Assembly (NCBI GenBank): GCA_028291515.1
Contig: JAQGHU010000106.1
Span: forward strand, 62,001-126,000
Direction of reading: 5' to 3'
Source: Schlesneria sp.
GTDB lineage: Bacteria > Planctomycetota > Planctomycetia > Planctomycetales > Planctomycetaceae
DNA: 64,000 nt
Shown one piece after another: positions 16,568 through 25,673 of the stretch. How positions within the stretch are numbered: position 1 is the stretch's first letter; each line of letters opens with the position of its first letter. The notes under the pieces are model-generated. The model saw only the letters and a list, made by a program, of their open reading frames with translations, made no database searches and had not been told where the DNA came from. The position numbers and the translations under genes were made by a program.

Positions 16568-17578
16568 GTGAACGATCAAGAATTGCCGGAAGACGGCACC
16601 CATCTGGACCCGGCTGCTCAAATGCATGTCGCCGACATCGAAACTGATGAGGACCTCGAAGAGAACCTCGACGAAGAGTTCAGTGATGAAGAACTCGCGG
16701 AAGTTGACCCCGACGAATTCGAAGATGATGAAGAACTCGAAGCCACCCGGTCCATGATCGACGAACTCTTCGACGAAGATGACCTCGGCGAAGTCATGAG
16801 CGAACTGGACGTGCTGACGCTGGAAGATGCCGCGGCCTATCTGAAGGTCGAATACGGCCAGATTCGTCGCCTTGTCAAAGAGCAGGGTTTGCCAGGTCGC
16901 AAGATCGGTGAAGATTGGCGCTTCCTGCGAGGTGCCATCGCCGATTGGCTGAGCGAACCGACCGGGACCGCCGCAACTCCGGCACCTGCACCGGTGCAGG
17001 AAAAGCGTCAGGAATTCACCGCCCGCCCGCCGCTGAAAGAACGATTCGCGCAAGGGGCTGATCAGGACCGGCCACCACGATTCCCACAACAGGGTGGATC
17101 GCGTTATCCACAACAGGGACAGGGAAACAATCGGTACCCTCAACAGGGCGGACAACAAGAAAGTCGACCACCACGCCGCAATGAAGGTGGCTACCAGGGT
17201 GGCGGTCAAAATCAAGGCAGCGGCCACAACCAGGGTGGCAACCAGTTTCAAGGTGGAAACCAGGGCGGCAATCGGAATCAGGAAGGCTATCCGCCACCGC
17301 GCCGACCTGCTTATGGCAACAACCAGGGACAACAGTTCCCTCAAGGCGAATACCGACCTCCACGACGCGGCAACTTTGAAAACCAAGGTGGCGCTGGAGG
17401 AAATGCGGGGGGAGGCGGGGGCCAATTCTCGGGCGGCCAGTTTTCCGGCGCCAAGAAGTTCGACGGTCCTAAGAAGCCAAAACGGAAGGCCTTGAACGAA
17501 CAACGATTCAAACGACTGGATCGTCGTAAGTTCGATGGCGAAGAAGGCGGAGCCGCACCTCAGGATTCGCAAGATTGA
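16568..17578 (+). CDS. Excisionase/HTH_17-type DNA-binding protein with acidic head and Q/N/G/R-rich tail
   Basis: A 336-residue protein in three parts. Residues 1-80 are extremely acidic (DEDLEENLDEEFSDEELAEV). Residues 81-130 are a MerR/excisionase-type winged helix (DVLTLEDAAAYLKV, IRRLVKEQGLPGRKIGEDWR, FLRGAIADWL). Residues about 150-320 are low-complexity Gln/Asn/Gly/Pro with repeated PPRR and YPQQG units, ending in a basic KKPKRK tract. The GTG start at 16568 has AAGGA seven bases upstream and is preferred over an in-frame ATG at 16520. No integrase is nearby, so 'excisionase' is only the fold. It lies between DUF1592 and DUF1552 genes in the same direction and may share their transcript. 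Confidence 0.8.
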   Translation: MNDQELPEDGTHLDPAAQMHVADIETDEDLEENLDEEFSDEELAEVDPDEFEDDEELEATRSMIDELFDEDDLGEVMSELDVLTLEDAAAYLKVEYGQIRRLVKEQGLPGRKIGEDWRFLRGAIADWLSEPTGTAATPAPAPVQEKRQEFTARPPLKERFAQGADQDRPPRFPQQGGSRYPQQGQGNNRYPQQGGQQESRPPRRNEGGYQGGGQNQGSGHNQGGNQFQGGNQGGNRNQEGYPPPRRPAYGNNQGQQFPQGEYRPPRRGNFENQGGAGGNAGGGGGQFSGGQFSGAKKFDGPKKPKRKALNEQRFKRLDRRKFDGEEGGAAPQDSQD

Positions 17579-17676
17579 AAATGTCGATATGATGGAAGCT
17601 AGCCGTGAGCGGATCGTTTGATTCGCTCACGGCAATTTCCGACTCGTGTTTGCGGCCAACTTCGCAAAGGTTCGTC

Positions 17677-19026
17677 ATGAGCAGGCATCCCAAACTGGAA
17701 CGACGCACGTTTGTCAAAGGATTGGGAGCCGTCCTGGGGTTGCCGCTTCTGGAAGCGATGATTCCCGGAACCGGATATGCCGCGGGTTCGATCAGCGCAC
17801 CGAAACGAATGGCCTTCGTCTTCGTTCCCAATGGCGTCATCGTTCCCGAATGGGAACCGAAGGGCGATGGTGCAAACTGGGAACTTTCACCAACGCTCGA
17901 ATCGTTGGCGAAAGTGAAAGAAAAAGTCTGCGTCTTCAAAGGCCTGGCTCAAGACAACGCGCGAGCCAAAGGTGACGGCCCCGGAGATCACGCTCGATCA
18001 TCCGCCGCATTCCTCACCGGGGCTCATCCCGTCAAGACGGGCGGTGTCGACATCAAGGTCGGTCAGTCGGTCGATCAGGTCGCAGCCGAAAAAATCGGCA
18101 CGCAGACCCGACTACCCTCGATCGAACTCGGTACCGAAGGGGGCCGCAACGCCGGCCAGTGCGACTCGGGTTACAGTTGTGCCTATTCAAACAACATCTC
18201 GTGGAAAACTGCTTCCACACCGATGTCCAAAGAGATCAACCCCAAGCTCGTCTTCGAACGCTTGTTCGGATCAGCCGATGATCGCGATGCGGCCAAAGGT
18301 CTCGCCAAACGAAACGAGTACCGCAAGAGCATCCTCGATCTGGTCAGCGACGACGCCTCGCGACTGAAACAACAACTCGGCCAGACCGATCGACGGAAGA
18401 TCGACGAATACTTTTCCAGCGTCCGCGAGATCGAGCAACGGATCGAACGCTCACGCGAAGACGATTCGAAGCGTCAGATTCCCGACATCAAGCTACCCAA
18501 CGGTGTCCCCAAGCAATTGGACGAACACATCACCTTGATGTTCGACCTGATGACGCTGGCGTTCCAGACCGATACGACCCGAGTTGCCACCTTCATGATG
18601 GCGAACGAGGGAAGCAATCGCAGCTATCCGATGATTGGCATCAACGATGGGCATCATCACTTGTCGCATCATCAGAACAAGCAGGACTGGATCGATCAGC
18701 TCAAGAAGATCGACAAATACCTGGTCGGCCACTTCGCCAGGTTCCTGGAAAAGCTGGACGACATCCGCGAAGGAAACGGAACGCTGCTCGATCAGTCCAT
18801 GATCGTCTACGGCAGTGCGATCGCTGACGGCAACCGACATGATCATCACGACCTGCCAATCCTGTTGGCCGGTCGTGGTGGGGGCACCATCAACTCCGGT
18901 CGTCGACTGTCGTATCCGAAGGACACGCCGCTGAACAACCTGTTCCTGTCGCTGCTGGACCGCATGGACTCCGGCGTCGATCAACTCGGCGACAGCACCG
19001 GTCGCCTGAAGGGTCTCGACACCTAG
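17677..19026 (+). CDS. DUF1552 family protein, Tat-exported
   Basis: A 449-residue protein beginning with a twin-arginine signal (LERRTFVKGLGAVLGLPLLE). The family signature includes MAFVFVPNGVIVPEWEPKGDG, HARSSAAFLTGAHPVKT, and a C-terminal GNGTLLDQSMIVYGSAIADGN with DLPILLAGRGGG, as in the alkaline-phosphatase-like DUF1552/DUF1501 group. The ATG at 17677 has AAAGG upstream; an earlier in-frame GTG (17605) would disrupt the Tat signal position. It is the normal partner of DUF1592 proteins in planctomycetes. Exported folded by Tat, which suggests a cofactor or metal, but the function is unknown. Confidence 0.93.
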   Translation: MSRHPKLERRTFVKGLGAVLGLPLLEAMIPGTGYAAGSISAPKRMAFVFVPNGVIVPEWEPKGDGANWELSPTLESLAKVKEKVCVFKGLAQDNARAKGDGPGDHARSSAAFLTGAHPVKTGGVDIKVGQSVDQVAAEKIGTQTRLPSIELGTEGGRNAGQCDSGYSCAYSNNISWKTASTPMSKEINPKLVFERLFGSADDRDAAKGLAKRNEYRKSILDLVSDDASRLKQQLGQTDRRKIDEYFSSVREIEQRIERSREDDSKRQIPDIKLPNGVPKQLDEHITLMFDLMTLAFQTDTTRVATFMMANEGSNRSYPMIGINDGHHHLSHHQNKQDWIDQLKKIDKYLVGHFARFLEKLDDIREGNGTLLDQSMIVYGSAIADGNRHDHHDLPILLAGRGGGTINSGRRLSYPKDTPLNNLFLSLLDRMDSGVDQLGDSTGRLKGLDT

Positions 19027-19087
19027 CCCGGCCGCGCCAGCTTAACTCTGCGCGTTCAAACTCAACGCTTGGATACCGCCGAAGAGT

Positions 19088-19105
19088 GTTATGCTGAAGC
19101 ATAAC
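19088..19105. terminator. Short perfect hairpin downstream of DUF1552
   Basis: GTTATGC (19088-19094) and GCATAAC (19099-19105) pair around a TGAA tetraloop. No T-run follows, so termination is possible but not certain. Confidence 0.4.
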
Positions 19106-19120
19106 CTACGAAGGTACGAA

Positions 19121-19147
19121 ACTCAGCACACGGTGTGTGCCGTCTAC
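19121..19147. repeat. Copy 1 of a palindromic CACAC/GTGTG dispersed repeat
   Basis: 27 bases, ACTCAGCACAC then GGTGTGTGCCGTCTAC. It matches 24 of 27 positions of the copy at 44735-44761. The centre CACACxxTGTGTG is an inverted repeat, so each unit can form a hairpin. Confidence 0.65.
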
Positions 19148-19274
19148 GCTCAAGCGCCCGATTCGGGTTTTTCTCTTGTAAACGCCGCGACTCAGTTACA
19201 ATTCGAGTTGCGGCGATTCACATCACCACGTCTATACACATTGAGCAATCTCTCTCGCTCACTGAGGAAACATC

Positions 19275-21041
19275 ATGTCGTACCGTTGGGCGGTCTTGAG
19301 TTGTTGCGTCTGGTCGATAATCGCTTCTTTGGCCGTTGCTGACGAATCCCCAACTGCCGGTCCCGACTTAACAGCTTCCACTCGCGTTGCGCGAAAGGCC
19401 GAGCAGAAGTTACTGCAATCGATGCAAATGAAGATCAAGGCCCAATGGGCGGACGTGACGCCGCGCGAGGTCTTGACGAGTCTGACAAAGCAATCAGAGA
19501 TCGGCCTGTGGATTGATACCGAGGCCCTCGCCGCTGTGGGGTATTCGACAGATCACAAGATCACCTTGAATCTCGGCGAAGTGACGGTCGAGACCGCTCT
19601 CTACTTCCTGCTGACCCCGCTGAGCCTCGACTGGCAGGGGCAAACCGGAGTTCTGGAAGTTTCGACGCGAGAGAGAATCAAAGAGACACTCTTCACGCGA
19701 ATCTACGACGTCTCGGCCCTTAGCAAAGTGCTCGAACCGCAACTCGAAGCCGTGAACTGGCAGCCTTCAGTGCCCGCCGGAATTCTTGGTGGCGGAATGG
19801 GCGGCGGTGGGATGGTTGGTGGCGGCGTGATGTTCAGTGTTGCCAATGACGATGATACCGCAGAACCATCTCTGCTTGCTCAATTCGGCGGCATGGGCGG
19901 TGGGGGATTGGGTGCCCATCCCCCGGTGTCACCCGTTAGCAAGGGTTGGACGATCGCACCGCGGATTCTGCGAGCAGAAACGGCATTGATAGAATCGATT
20001 CAGTCGTCTTGTGCCGTTGGCTGGCAAGCCACTGAAGGTGAAGGCGGAGATATCAGCGCCTTGCCCGGTCGCTTGATCGTTCGCCAGAACTATCGCGGTC
20101 AATCTCAAGTCCAATCGCTGCTTCAGGCGTTGGAATCGCTGCTGGTCCACGGTGTGAAGTCGAAATCAATCAGCGTTCAACGGGCAGGTTACCCCGCCAC
20201 AGAAGATGCCGCGATCGTCAAGGCGTTGGCAGAGCCGATCGCAATGGACCATGAACACCTTCCCCTGGACAAGATCCTGCAGGCCATTGCCAAGTCGGTC
20301 GGCGTTCGGATCCTGCTTGACCTTCCCGCCTTTGCCGACGAAGACATCGCCGCTAACCAGCAGGTCTCGATACACTACAAATCGATTGCTCTGAATGTCG
20401 TCCTGAAACATCTGCTGGAACCGTTAAGGCTGACCTATCTGGTTCACGAGGGAACTTTGATCGTGACGACGCAAGCCAAGGCAGCCGAAGAACTGGAGGT
20501 ACTGATTTACAACAGCGCCGACATCAGCGGAAATGCGAAGGAGTTGGTGCCGATCATAGAAAAAAGCACTCCCGGAACATGGATGTCGATCGACGGCGAC
20601 GGCGGAACTGTGACTCCGCTGGGAGCTAGCTTACTAGTCATCCGACAAACGCAGCGTTGCCACGTGGAGATTAGCAGCCTGTTGAATGAACTGCGGGAGA
20701 AGGCTGATCCTCCAAGAGCATCGGAGCCACCTCCTCTCGTGCAGCGGATTTACGTCGTGCAAGATCAGACCGCGAAACAAGACCTGATGCTAAGTCTGCC
20801 TGAGATGGTTACAGGTTGGGACAGCCAACGTGGATCGGTGCTTCAACTTGGCCACTGCCTGGCGATCAAGCAGCCCGCTCAAGTTCAGGATCGCATCGGC
20901 GAGATCATCGGGGCATTGAATACCGCGAATGGTTTCTTAACCCCCAAACCATCCGCGGGAAACGCTCCGACCAAGACCGCCGCTTCGCCATCGATCGGTG
21001 CCCCGCCGGCGGCTCCTGTCAAACTAGCACCAACGCCATAG
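19275..21041 (+). CDS. Exported protein with STN/secretin-N0-like modules
   Basis: A 588-residue protein with a signal peptide ending near SLAVA-DES. Two regions resemble short STN/N0 beta-alpha-beta modules of secretins and TonB systems: KIKAQWADVTPREVLTSLTK with DTEALAAVGY (about 52-120), and MDHEHLPLDKILQAIAKSVG with IALNVVLKHLLEPLRLTY (about 315-395). Each has the 'F/L-x-x-x-P-L-x-x-x-L-x-x-L' arrangement. A glycine/methionine-rich linker lies between them (about residues 170-220). I see no secretin pore domain. This multi-domain type is common in planctomycetes with unknown function. ATG 19275 has GAGGAAA upstream. Confidence 0.7.
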   Translation: MSYRWAVLSCCVWSIIASLAVADESPTAGPDLTASTRVARKAEQKLLQSMQMKIKAQWADVTPREVLTSLTKQSEIGLWIDTEALAAVGYSTDHKITLNLGEVTVETALYFLLTPLSLDWQGQTGVLEVSTRERIKETLFTRIYDVSALSKVLEPQLEAVNWQPSVPAGILGGGMGGGGMVGGGVMFSVANDDDTAEPSLLAQFGGMGGGGLGAHPPVSPVSKGWTIAPRILRAETALIESIQSSCAVGWQATEGEGGDISALPGRLIVRQNYRGQSQVQSLLQALESLLVHGVKSKSISVQRAGYPATEDAAIVKALAEPIAMDHEHLPLDKILQAIAKSVGVRILLDLPAFADEDIAANQQVSIHYKSIALNVVLKHLLEPLRLTYLVHEGTLIVTTQAKAAEELEVLIYNSADISGNAKELVPIIEKSTPGTWMSIDGDGGTVTPLGASLLVIRQTQRCHVEISSLLNELREKADPPRASEPPPLVQRIYVVQDQTAKQDLMLSLPEMVTGWDSQRGSVLQLGHCLAIKQPAQVQDRIGEIIGALNTANGFLTPKPSAGNAPTKTAASPSIGAPPAAPVKLAPTP

Positions 21042-21184
21042 TTTCTGCGTTGCCCCGGCCGACGCGGCCGCGCGAATCGGTATGACGTATCGCCGCGTGG
21101 ATGGTTTTGGAGTCTTGTCGCGGACTCCAAGACCGTGGCACCTCCGCTTGATGCGAATCCGCGAGCAGAATCGCGCAACATCAT

Positions 21185-21814
21185 TTAGCGTTGGGGACGT
21201 GTCCGACCACCAGTTCCGGGGCCTCCAGGCCCACCAGGTCCCCCGGGACCGCGACTTTGCATTTGACGCAGTTGCTGTTGCTGGTCTGATGTCAGGATCT
21301 TGCCGAGTCGAGCATCAACGTCCTTCTGAAGATCTTGAAGGTCGCGACGCTGGGTCTCGGTCAATTGCAGTTCGTCCTGCAGGAACGGAGGCAGCACTTG
21401 ACCGGGTTGTGGTGGTCCACCAGGTCCACGACCACCTGGGCCTCCGGGTCCACCGCCACCTCCAGGCCCGCCACCAAAACCGCCTGGACCTCCACCCGCT
21501 CCCTGGCGTTGGCTGTTGGCATTCTCTTTGGTGATCTGCGCTGTCAGTTCTTCCTTGGTAACTGTTCCGTCGTTGTTTGCATCGGCCCGCTTCAGTAATG
21601 GCTGAAGTCGCTGGTCTGTGATTTCGGTGAGTGTCAATTTGCCATCACCGTCGGTATCGAGTGACATCAGTTTTTTGACGGCTGCATCGACGCTGTTCGC
21701 GTCTTGCCCTTGTCCTCGACCGGGTCGCCCCGGCGGTTGGGCGTCAACAGATCCCGCAACACCGATTGCAACAATCAATCCAGCAGTCCAATTTGCCAAG
21801 CGAGTGAATCTCAT
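21185..21814 (-). CDS. Exported EF-hand protein with Gly/Pro-rich linker
   Basis: A 209-residue protein. A signal peptide (residues 1-25, ending GSVDA) precedes two EF-hand calcium-binding loops, DTDGDGKLTLTE (about 53-64) and DANNDGTVTKEE (about 78-89). The middle is a Gly/Pro/Gln-rich linker, then a helical segment with LTETQRRDLQDLQKDVDARL, similar to the LTxxQ pattern. EF-hand proteins of this type are very frequent in planctomycetes. Probably periplasmic or secreted calcium binding; no partner gene is evident. The plus strand opposite contains only shadow frames. Confidence 0.82.
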   Translation of the reverse strand: MRFTRLANWTAGLIVAIGVAGSVDAQPPGRPGRGQGQDANSVDAAVKKLMSLDTDGDGKLTLTEITDQRLQPLLKRADANNDGTVTKEELTAQITKENANSQRQGAGGGPGGFGGGPGGGGGPGGPGGRGPGGPPQPGQVLPPFLQDELQLTETQRRDLQDLQKDVDARLGKILTSDQQQQLRQMQSRGPGGPGGPGGPGTGGRTRPQR

Positions 21815-21857
21815 GAGATGACCTTAACAGATGCGGAGGTGATGTAGGCTGATGCAA

Positions 21858-22544
21858 CTACTGGGTACGGATCGAGCGTTCGTCTGGAGTCCGGCCCAGG
21901 ACAATATCGAACTGAGCGTGAACTTCGCCGATTTTGGAGTCCTTCACTGGATTGAAATCGGCCATGACGAGTTCTTTGTCAACGACATCGTTCAGTCCGC
22001 CGAAGACGCCATCGCGTCCGTTTCCTTCGTGATCGCGGACGAAGATCTGAGTAATCATCAATTCGCGATCACCTTTCTTCACTTTGACGTGGATGTGCGG
22101 AGCGGGACGACCTGGATACGGAACCGGCTTGATCGTGCGGAAGCGATATTCACCCGCAGAGGCCGTTGTAAAGCGACCAAATCCCTGGAAGTGACGATCC
22201 TGTTGAGCGGCCTTCGGAGTGCTGTCGCGCGAATGTAAATACACAGCGTTCGCATCACACTGCCAGATCTCGACCGTGGCGTTGTTGACCGGTTCGCCTG
22301 ACGCGGTCAGCACTCGACCTGTCAGGTGTGTGATTGTTCCCACGGCCGGAGTGGTGCTGTCCTTGATGATGATCAGATCATTGTCCTGATCGAGGGGCAG
22401 TTTGTCAGGGTAGAAGGGGCCTTCGGTCAGCGATGGCGATGGCAGCAGCAGTTGTTCGGCAAACAGTCCGCGCGTTGTGAAGAACGCAGCGCCGAGAGTT
22501 CCCAGGAAGAGACGGCGATTGGGCATGTGGATCAAATGGCTCAT
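21858..22544 (-). CDS. Exported intradiol ring-cleavage dioxygenase-like protein
   Basis: A 228-residue protein of the protocatechuate 3,4-dioxygenase/intradiol family, which opens catechol rings using non-haem Fe(III). The four iron ligands can be proposed as Tyr102 (ANAVYLH), Tyr143 (PVPYPGR) and His150 and His152 (PHIHVKV). An N-terminal NRRLFLG motif with a following hydrophobic stretch is a Tat signal, so the enzyme is exported, unlike the usual cytoplasmic ones. Start ATG 22544; a second ATG at 22526 is possible. There is no neighbouring aromatic catabolic gene. The true substrate is unknown. Confidence 0.85.
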   Translation of the reverse strand: MSHLIHMPNRRLFLGTLGAAFFTTRGLFAEQLLLPSPSLTEGPFYPDKLPLDQDNDLIIIKDSTTPAVGTITHLTGRVLTASGEPVNNATVEIWQCDANAVYLHSRDSTPKAAQQDRHFQGFGRFTTASAGEYRFRTIKPVPYPGRPAPHIHVKVKKGDRELMITQIFVRDHEGNGRDGVFGGLNDVVDKELVMADFNPVKDSKIGEVHAQFDIVLGRTPDERSIRTQ

Positions 22545-22800
22545 GAGGCTTCTTTCAGATTGTCGGGATGAAAACGCATCAGGTGGCACGGGATCGAAAT
22601 GAAGGAAACCAATCCGCGTCGCACCTGAATAGGTCTGCGGATCTAACTCCTAGAACGAGAAATGGTATCGGTCCGCGCCCGGCTCTGCAAAAAATTAAGC
22701 CGGTGTTCAGGTTCGCCAGTCGTGGAATCAGCGCGTACCGATGGCAAGGAAATGCGGTGATCCGGTATAGATCCTGATTCAAAATCCTTGTCGTTGATCC

Positions 22801-23220
22801 CTATCGCGGCTTCCAGAGAATCAGGTAGACGGAGAGAAGTGTCAGGGGAGCCACGATGGACCAGTATGAGACGGCGAGCGCCTCGGAGTATGGCTTGTCA
22901 ATTCGTGTGATTCCCAGCCATCTCCATTGCCAGTTTTCTTTCCACGAAATTGGAGGTCTGTTGCGCTGACCAATAGGCCAAGGTTCCGTGGTACTCCACC
23001 ACAGCCCAAACGGCTTATTTCCGAAGTGCCGTTCTGTTGGAAACATCACGGCCACACTTTCCACTGTGGAGTGAATGCTCATTGGATGAAGAACAGAAAA
23101 GTAGATACGCAACTCGTCTGTCTTCGTTGTGCTTCTCATCCACCCACCCAAAAACACGCAGGCCATCACGAGCGTGACTACCCCCGCCTTTCGTCGCCAG
23201 CCGTGGAAGAAAGTGAGCAT
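22801..23220 (-). CDS. Short planctomycete-type membrane protein
   Basis: A 139-residue protein beginning MLTFFHGWRRKAGVVTLVMA, a start I recognise from a large set of planctomycete membrane proteins. Helix 1 is at residues 12-28, and a C-terminal helix at about 115-135 (VSYWSIVAPLTLLSVYLIL). In between is a soluble region with Trp-rich stretches. Family members usually come as paralogues in the same genome. Function unknown. Confidence 0.68.
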   Translation of the reverse strand: MLTFFHGWRRKAGVVTLVMACVFLGGWMRSTTKTDELRIYFSVLHPMSIHSTVESVAVMFPTERHFGNKPFGLWWSTTEPWPIGQRNRPPISWKENWQWRWLGITRIDKPYSEALAVSYWSIVAPLTLLSVYLILWKPR

Positions 23221-23275
23221 TGCGGCATGTTATCGAGTCGGTGGGAAACCAAAACGAAAATCGACACAGCAAAAT

Positions 23276-24382
23276 CTAGGTCTCGACAGCGACCAGTTTC
23301 CCGTCCTGACGTGCTGAAGCCACCGTCGCTTCGACGACGCGTTGCGTTTGCAGGGCGATCTGGCCCCACGATTCGTCGGGCTTTTCGGACAGGGCAAGCT
23401 TCGAGAAGTTGCGGAACAGATTCGTTTCCTGCGCACTCGGTGAACTGTTGCCGTACTCGGCGATCGCCACTCGTCGCGTATGTTCTTCCATGTTGAAGTC
23501 ACACCCCTGCGTGACGAACTTCGTGTTGTTCACATCGAACGACACTTCACTGCCGTAGTAAGGGCACACGAAACTGGGGACGTGAATGTATCCCTTCGTG
23601 CCGCTCAGGTTCGCCCACTGCTGATTTTCATTCAGAAACGAACAATAGAAGCTGGCCGAGACTCCGTCTGCGAAGAACAGCTCGCCCGAGAACTCCATCG
23701 GAACGTCACCGTCTCCGGCGCGTCCGGCCTGCGTCAACAAGCGACCACTAACCTTCTGAGGGGTTTGGTACTTCATTGCCCACAGCGTGAACCGGATGTT
23801 GTACCAGCCCAGGTCGCCAAGGCAGCCAAGTGGTTCCAGGCCGCCGCTGGTGCGAATGTTACTCGACACGAATTCATCGGAGGCGCAGAAACTGAACTGC
23901 GAGCAGATCCGGCGCAGCTTGCCGACACTCTCGCCATCGTCCAAGACTTCGCGCAGCTTTGTCAGCCGCTGGCTGTGCATGAACATCACACCATCCATGA
24001 ACTGCACGTTGTTCTTCTTACAGGCAGCGAGCATCTCGACGACATCGGCGGCGGAAACTCCGACTGGCTTTTCGCACAGGACATGCTTACCCGCGTTAGC
24101 CGCCTTGATCACCCATTCCTTGCGGACGCCTGTCGGCAGCGGGATGTAGACAGCATCTACGTCGTCACGCTTCAACAGTTCGTCGTAGCTGCCGCATGCT
24201 TCAGGCACCTTTGCGAATGGAGCCGACGCCTGACATTCATTGATGAACTGCTGGCTCTTCTCGATCTTGCGGCTGCCGACCACTGTGACAACGGCGTTCC
24301 CCGTATTGCGGATCGCCAGCCAGTTCTTCCGGGCGATGTTAGCGGTCGACAGAATTCCCCAGCGGCAAACGCGGTCACTCAT
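23276..24382 (-). CDS. Gfo/Idh/MocA family oxidoreductase
   Basis: A 368-residue NAD(P)-dependent dehydrogenase. The N-terminal Rossmann fold starts with RWGILSTANIARKN, and the family motif CEKPVG is at residues 103-108. The C-terminal alpha/beta domain carries GALxDLG-like LGCLGDLGWYNI. Substrates of this family are usually sugars or inositol derivatives; none can be assigned here. No Tat signal is visible, unlike many planctomycete members, so it is probably cytoplasmic. ATG 24382 is preferred over a 37-codon longer frame. The gene stands alone between unrelated genes. Confidence 0.92.
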   Translation of the reverse strand: MSDRVCRWGILSTANIARKNWLAIRNTGNAVVTVVGSRKIEKSQQFINECQASAPFAKVPEACGSYDELLKRDDVDAVYIPLPTGVRKEWVIKAANAGKHVLCEKPVGVSAADVVEMLAACKKNNVQFMDGVMFMHSQRLTKLREVLDDGESVGKLRRICSQFSFCASDEFVSSNIRTSGGLEPLGCLGDLGWYNIRFTLWAMKYQTPQKVSGRLLTQAGRAGDGDVPMEFSGELFFADGVSASFYCSFLNENQQWANLSGTKGYIHVPSFVCPYYGSEVSFDVNNTKFVTQGCDFNMEEHTRRVAIAEYGNSSPSAQETNLFRNFSKLALSEKPDESWGQIALQTQRVVEATVASARQDGKLVAVET

Positions 24383-24545
24383 GAGTCGTGATTCCTTGGT
24401 GTCTGATCGGGTCAGCGAAAGTTGACATAGGATAACATCCGCAGAACGAATTCTCTTCTGTGAGGCGACACCCTGAAAACGAACAAACTCCACGGCGCAG
24501 TGACTCGCCGTGGAGTTCGATGATTGGGTTCAGCAGATTCTCAAG

Positions 24546-25673
24546 TTACTTGACGCGAGGCACGGGAATCACCTTAGGGGCTGAATCAAATGTCCAAACC
24601 TGTACTGGTGGCGATTCCTTCGTTGGTCCCGGCAGATACTCTGTGTGGTTCGTCCGGACCTTCGGCATTTGGTCTTTTTCTTCTTGTGTCAGTTCGGCAC
24701 CCGTGGCTCGACGAGCTTGGCTCACCGCCCGCAGATCGGGCTCCCACTTGGGGCTATAGTATTCACCGACAACGCGGATTCGTGGATCGTCGGGAGAATC
24801 GAAGCCACCAACGGTCACGATCGATTGGAATTTGTCGTGATGCACATAGGCTTCATTCAGGCCAGTAGATCCGTTAGAGCCTTTGCTTCTCAGATATGCT
24901 GCCAGTCGTTCGGCCTCTTCACCCGCACGGTCCAGGTTAAACCCTGTTTCACCGCCGAGCTTAGATTCGAACCAGCCTTCCCGGCCGCGATAGGTGCTGT
25001 TTCCGAGTGGTGTGGCGGATTTGCCGGCAAACGTCGCTACTTGCACCGTGTATTTGTGCTGATTCTTAATCAGCGGATTTCGGCCCCCGGAATTGAGGAT
25101 CTTAATCTCCTTGTCCGCGGTCTTCTGAACGATATCTTTCGGATCGATTAGCGGATTGATCGTCATGAACGCGCCCACCAAAGGCCCACGCTCGGCCGAA
25201 TCGGCTCGCACGATCGCGCCGCTCTTGGTGTCTTTTAAGAACCTGGGATGGAACTTCTTGATGAAGCTCAGCGTTTTCTTGCCGACGGCGTCGTCGATCG
25301 CTTCGTAGTTGCCGGCCAGGACGCAAATCATGTCGCGTTGAGCAGCATAGATCCGGCGATCATCGCGGCCCAGCCGGTCGCGAGTATCAATCTGGCCTTT
25401 GACCGCATCTTGCGAGAACGCGTAGGCAGGGATCCCCTTCTCACGCAGTTCAAAGACCAGTTCGGCCGCCGCTTGTTCGGCGGTCAAACCGTCCTTGCGC
25501 ATATCTTCATCGCGGACATTCCGAAAGCTGGTCACCATGATCATCCATGGTCCATGCTTTTGTGTCACGTGATACGGCTTACCGCGCACGTTCTCGATGG
25601 CATGCGATGGCGAGGCCACTGATAGGGACAGCGCGGCGAATAAAACAGTCACGATCAATTTCAGGGTTCGCAC
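24546..25673 (-). CDS. Exported protein of unknown function
   Basis: A 375-residue protein with a clear signal peptide (RTLKLIVTVLFAALSLSVAS-PSHA). The mature part is rich in alpha/beta segments: KHGPWMIMVTSFRNVRDEDM, TAEQAAAELVFELREKGIPA, and a C-terminal EAYVHHDKFQSIVTVGGFDS. The pattern around 'TVQVATFAGK' and 'EAYVHHD...VTVGGFD' resembles SPOR-type repeats, which bind peptidoglycan, but I am not certain. GTG 25673 is chosen because GGAG stands six bases upstream; ATG 25685 is possible but has no spaced ribosome binding site. Typical of planctomycete exported proteins. Confidence 0.68.
   Translation of the reverse strand: MRTLKLIVTVLFAALSLSVASPSHAIENVRGKPYHVTQKHGPWMIMVTSFRNVRDEDMRKDGLTAEQAAAELVFELREKGIPAYAFSQDAVKGQIDTRDRLGRDDRRIYAAQRDMICVLAGNYEAIDDAVGKKTLSFIKKFHPRFLKDTKSGAIVRADSAERGPLVGAFMTINPLIDPKDIVQKTADKEIKILNSGGRNPLIKNQHKYTVQVATFAGKSATPLGNSTYRGREGWFESKLGGETGFNLDRAGEEAERLAAYLRSKGSNGSTGLNEAYVHHDKFQSIVTVGGFDSPDDPRIRVVGEYYSPKWEPDLRAVSQARRATGAELTQEEKDQMPKVRTNHTEYLPGPTKESPPVQVWTFDSAPKVIPVPRVK

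Noticed and set aside
17104-17112. Perfect DnaA box TTATCCACA
   Set aside because: It lies inside the coding repeat for RYPQQG and is a single occurrence, so chance.
16241-17572. 443-codon minus-strand frame opposite the HTH/Q-rich gene
   Set aside because: It is exactly antisense to the low-complexity tail and to the end of the DUF1592 gene; its composition is an artefact of repetitive GC-rich codons, and the plus-strand gene has a ribosome binding site and a domain.
23480-24391. 303-codon plus-strand frame opposite the Gfo/Idh/MocA gene
   Set aside because: Shadow frame; the minus-strand protein has the CEKPVG motif.
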